DNA from: Henriciella sp.
GTDB taxonomy: Bacteria; Pseudomonadota; Alphaproteobacteria; Caulobacterales; Hyphomonadaceae
NCBI GenBank assembly: GCA_021776655.1
Contig: JAJFFK010000040.1
Location: 1-64,000 of the forward strand
DNA length: 64,000 bases
Direction of reading: 5' to 3'
In this document: piece by piece, positions 63,862-64,000 of the stretch
Numbering within the stretch: position 1 is the first letter of the stretch
How the letters are laid out: the number at the start of each line of letters is the position of its first letter
Notes under the pieces: model-generated
Database searches by the model: none
What the model was told of the DNA's origin: nothing
What the model saw: the letters and a program-made list of their open reading frames with translations, nothing else
Translations under genes and position numbers: made by a program

Positions 63862-64000
63862 ATGAAATGGAAACTCGTCCACACCGGGCTACTCTCAGCC
63901 GGGATGAGCGCGCTGGTCGCCTTGATTGTGACCATCGTCAATACCGGGTTTGATGTCGGGCTGTTGCCGCGCTGGTTTTTGGCCTGGTGCCTGGCTTTCC
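63862..64000 (+). CDS. DUF2798-family membrane protein (partial, runs off the edge)
   Basis: Only 46 codons are in the window. A start with GAGGAG seven bases upstream encodes MKWKLVHTGLLSAGMSALVALIV (in part) and NTGFDVGLLPRWFLAW, the two-helix pattern of DUF2798 proteins. The function is unknown. Confidence 0.7.
   Translation, partial: MKWKLVHTGLLSAGMSALVALIVTIVNTGFDVGLLPRWFLAWCLAF

Noticed and set aside
1-64000. CRISPR arrays, tRNA or rRNA genes, prophage genes.
   Set aside because: No regularly spaced direct repeats, no cloverleaf or conserved rRNA stretches and no phage structural or integrase genes were seen.

Overview
This is a chromosomal segment of an alphaproteobacterium, with G+C in the high fifties by eye. 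The gene set suggests a marine, Caulobacter/Hyphomonadaceae-like lineage: a complete Caulobacter-order cpa/tad pilus locus, a CYP153 alkane-type P450, an alphaproteobacterial dnaX-ybaB pair, lysC/ptsP next to ubiG, and numerous lipoproteins and outer-membrane barrels. The genus cannot be fixed from the sequence alone. No rRNA, tRNA, CRISPR array, prophage or intact transposase was seen.

Layout. 1-407: repeat-rich DNA without a gene. 408-2178: queC-queE-queD (queuosine precursor), minus strand. 2408-5240: a TonB-dependent receptor split by a frameshift. 5351-13072: a PQQ-type sugar dehydrogenase, recR, a CYP153-TetR pair, a DUF2383 lipoprotein, ybaB, dnaX, and a type II restriction-modification pair (MT-A70 methyltransferase plus BglII/BstYI-type nuclease). 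13320-22939: metabolic and stress genes (nudC, an AhpD-like protein with divergent LysR, an acyl-CoA carboxylase carboxyltransferase with a small biotin carrier, a DUF885 peptidase, a VOC protein with divergent soxR, an M17 aminopeptidase), rich in short repeats including a 165-bp TA-flanked MITE-like element.

23041-33731: the Tad/Flp pilus locus. Read on the minus strand it runs flp pilin, cpaA, cpaB, cpaC, cpaD, cpaE, cpaF, tadB, tadC. A TPR lipoprotein (TadD-like) converges on its end, and a stand-alone secretin-N-domain protein diverges from the pilin. 33805-42672: a RodZ-like protein, ptsP, lysC, ubiG, a DUF924 protein, a double-FKBP lipoprotein, threonine ammonia-lyase and rimM. 42854-45743: a truncated sulfotransferase, a small lipoprotein, a PEP mutase-family enzyme, a Tat-exported intradiol dioxygenase and a doubtful small ORF. 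45933-48230: UDP-glucose dehydrogenase and UDP-xylose synthase.

48760-54157: class Ia ribonucleotide reductase with nrdA and nrdB separated by an LpxR-type barrel, a second barrel lipoprotein and a tiny secreted protein. NrdR-box-like sites lie upstream of both nrdA and nrdB. 54461-64000: a DUF4163/DUF3298-type lipoprotein, bifunctional putA, a GT4 glycosyltransferase, the glycolytic run gapA-(cupin)-pgk-fba, a DUF1272 zinc protein and the start of a DUF2798 membrane protein.

Most notable: a mobile-looking repeat whose TA-flanked ends coincide with the TAG stop codons of three unrelated genes; a compact restriction-modification system pairing a BglII-type nuclease with an MT-A70 adenine methylase; a near-canonical SoxR promoter in front of a VOC-family gene; a QueD lacking its usual catalytic cysteine; and the split, NrdR-box-linked nrdA/nrdB arrangement.
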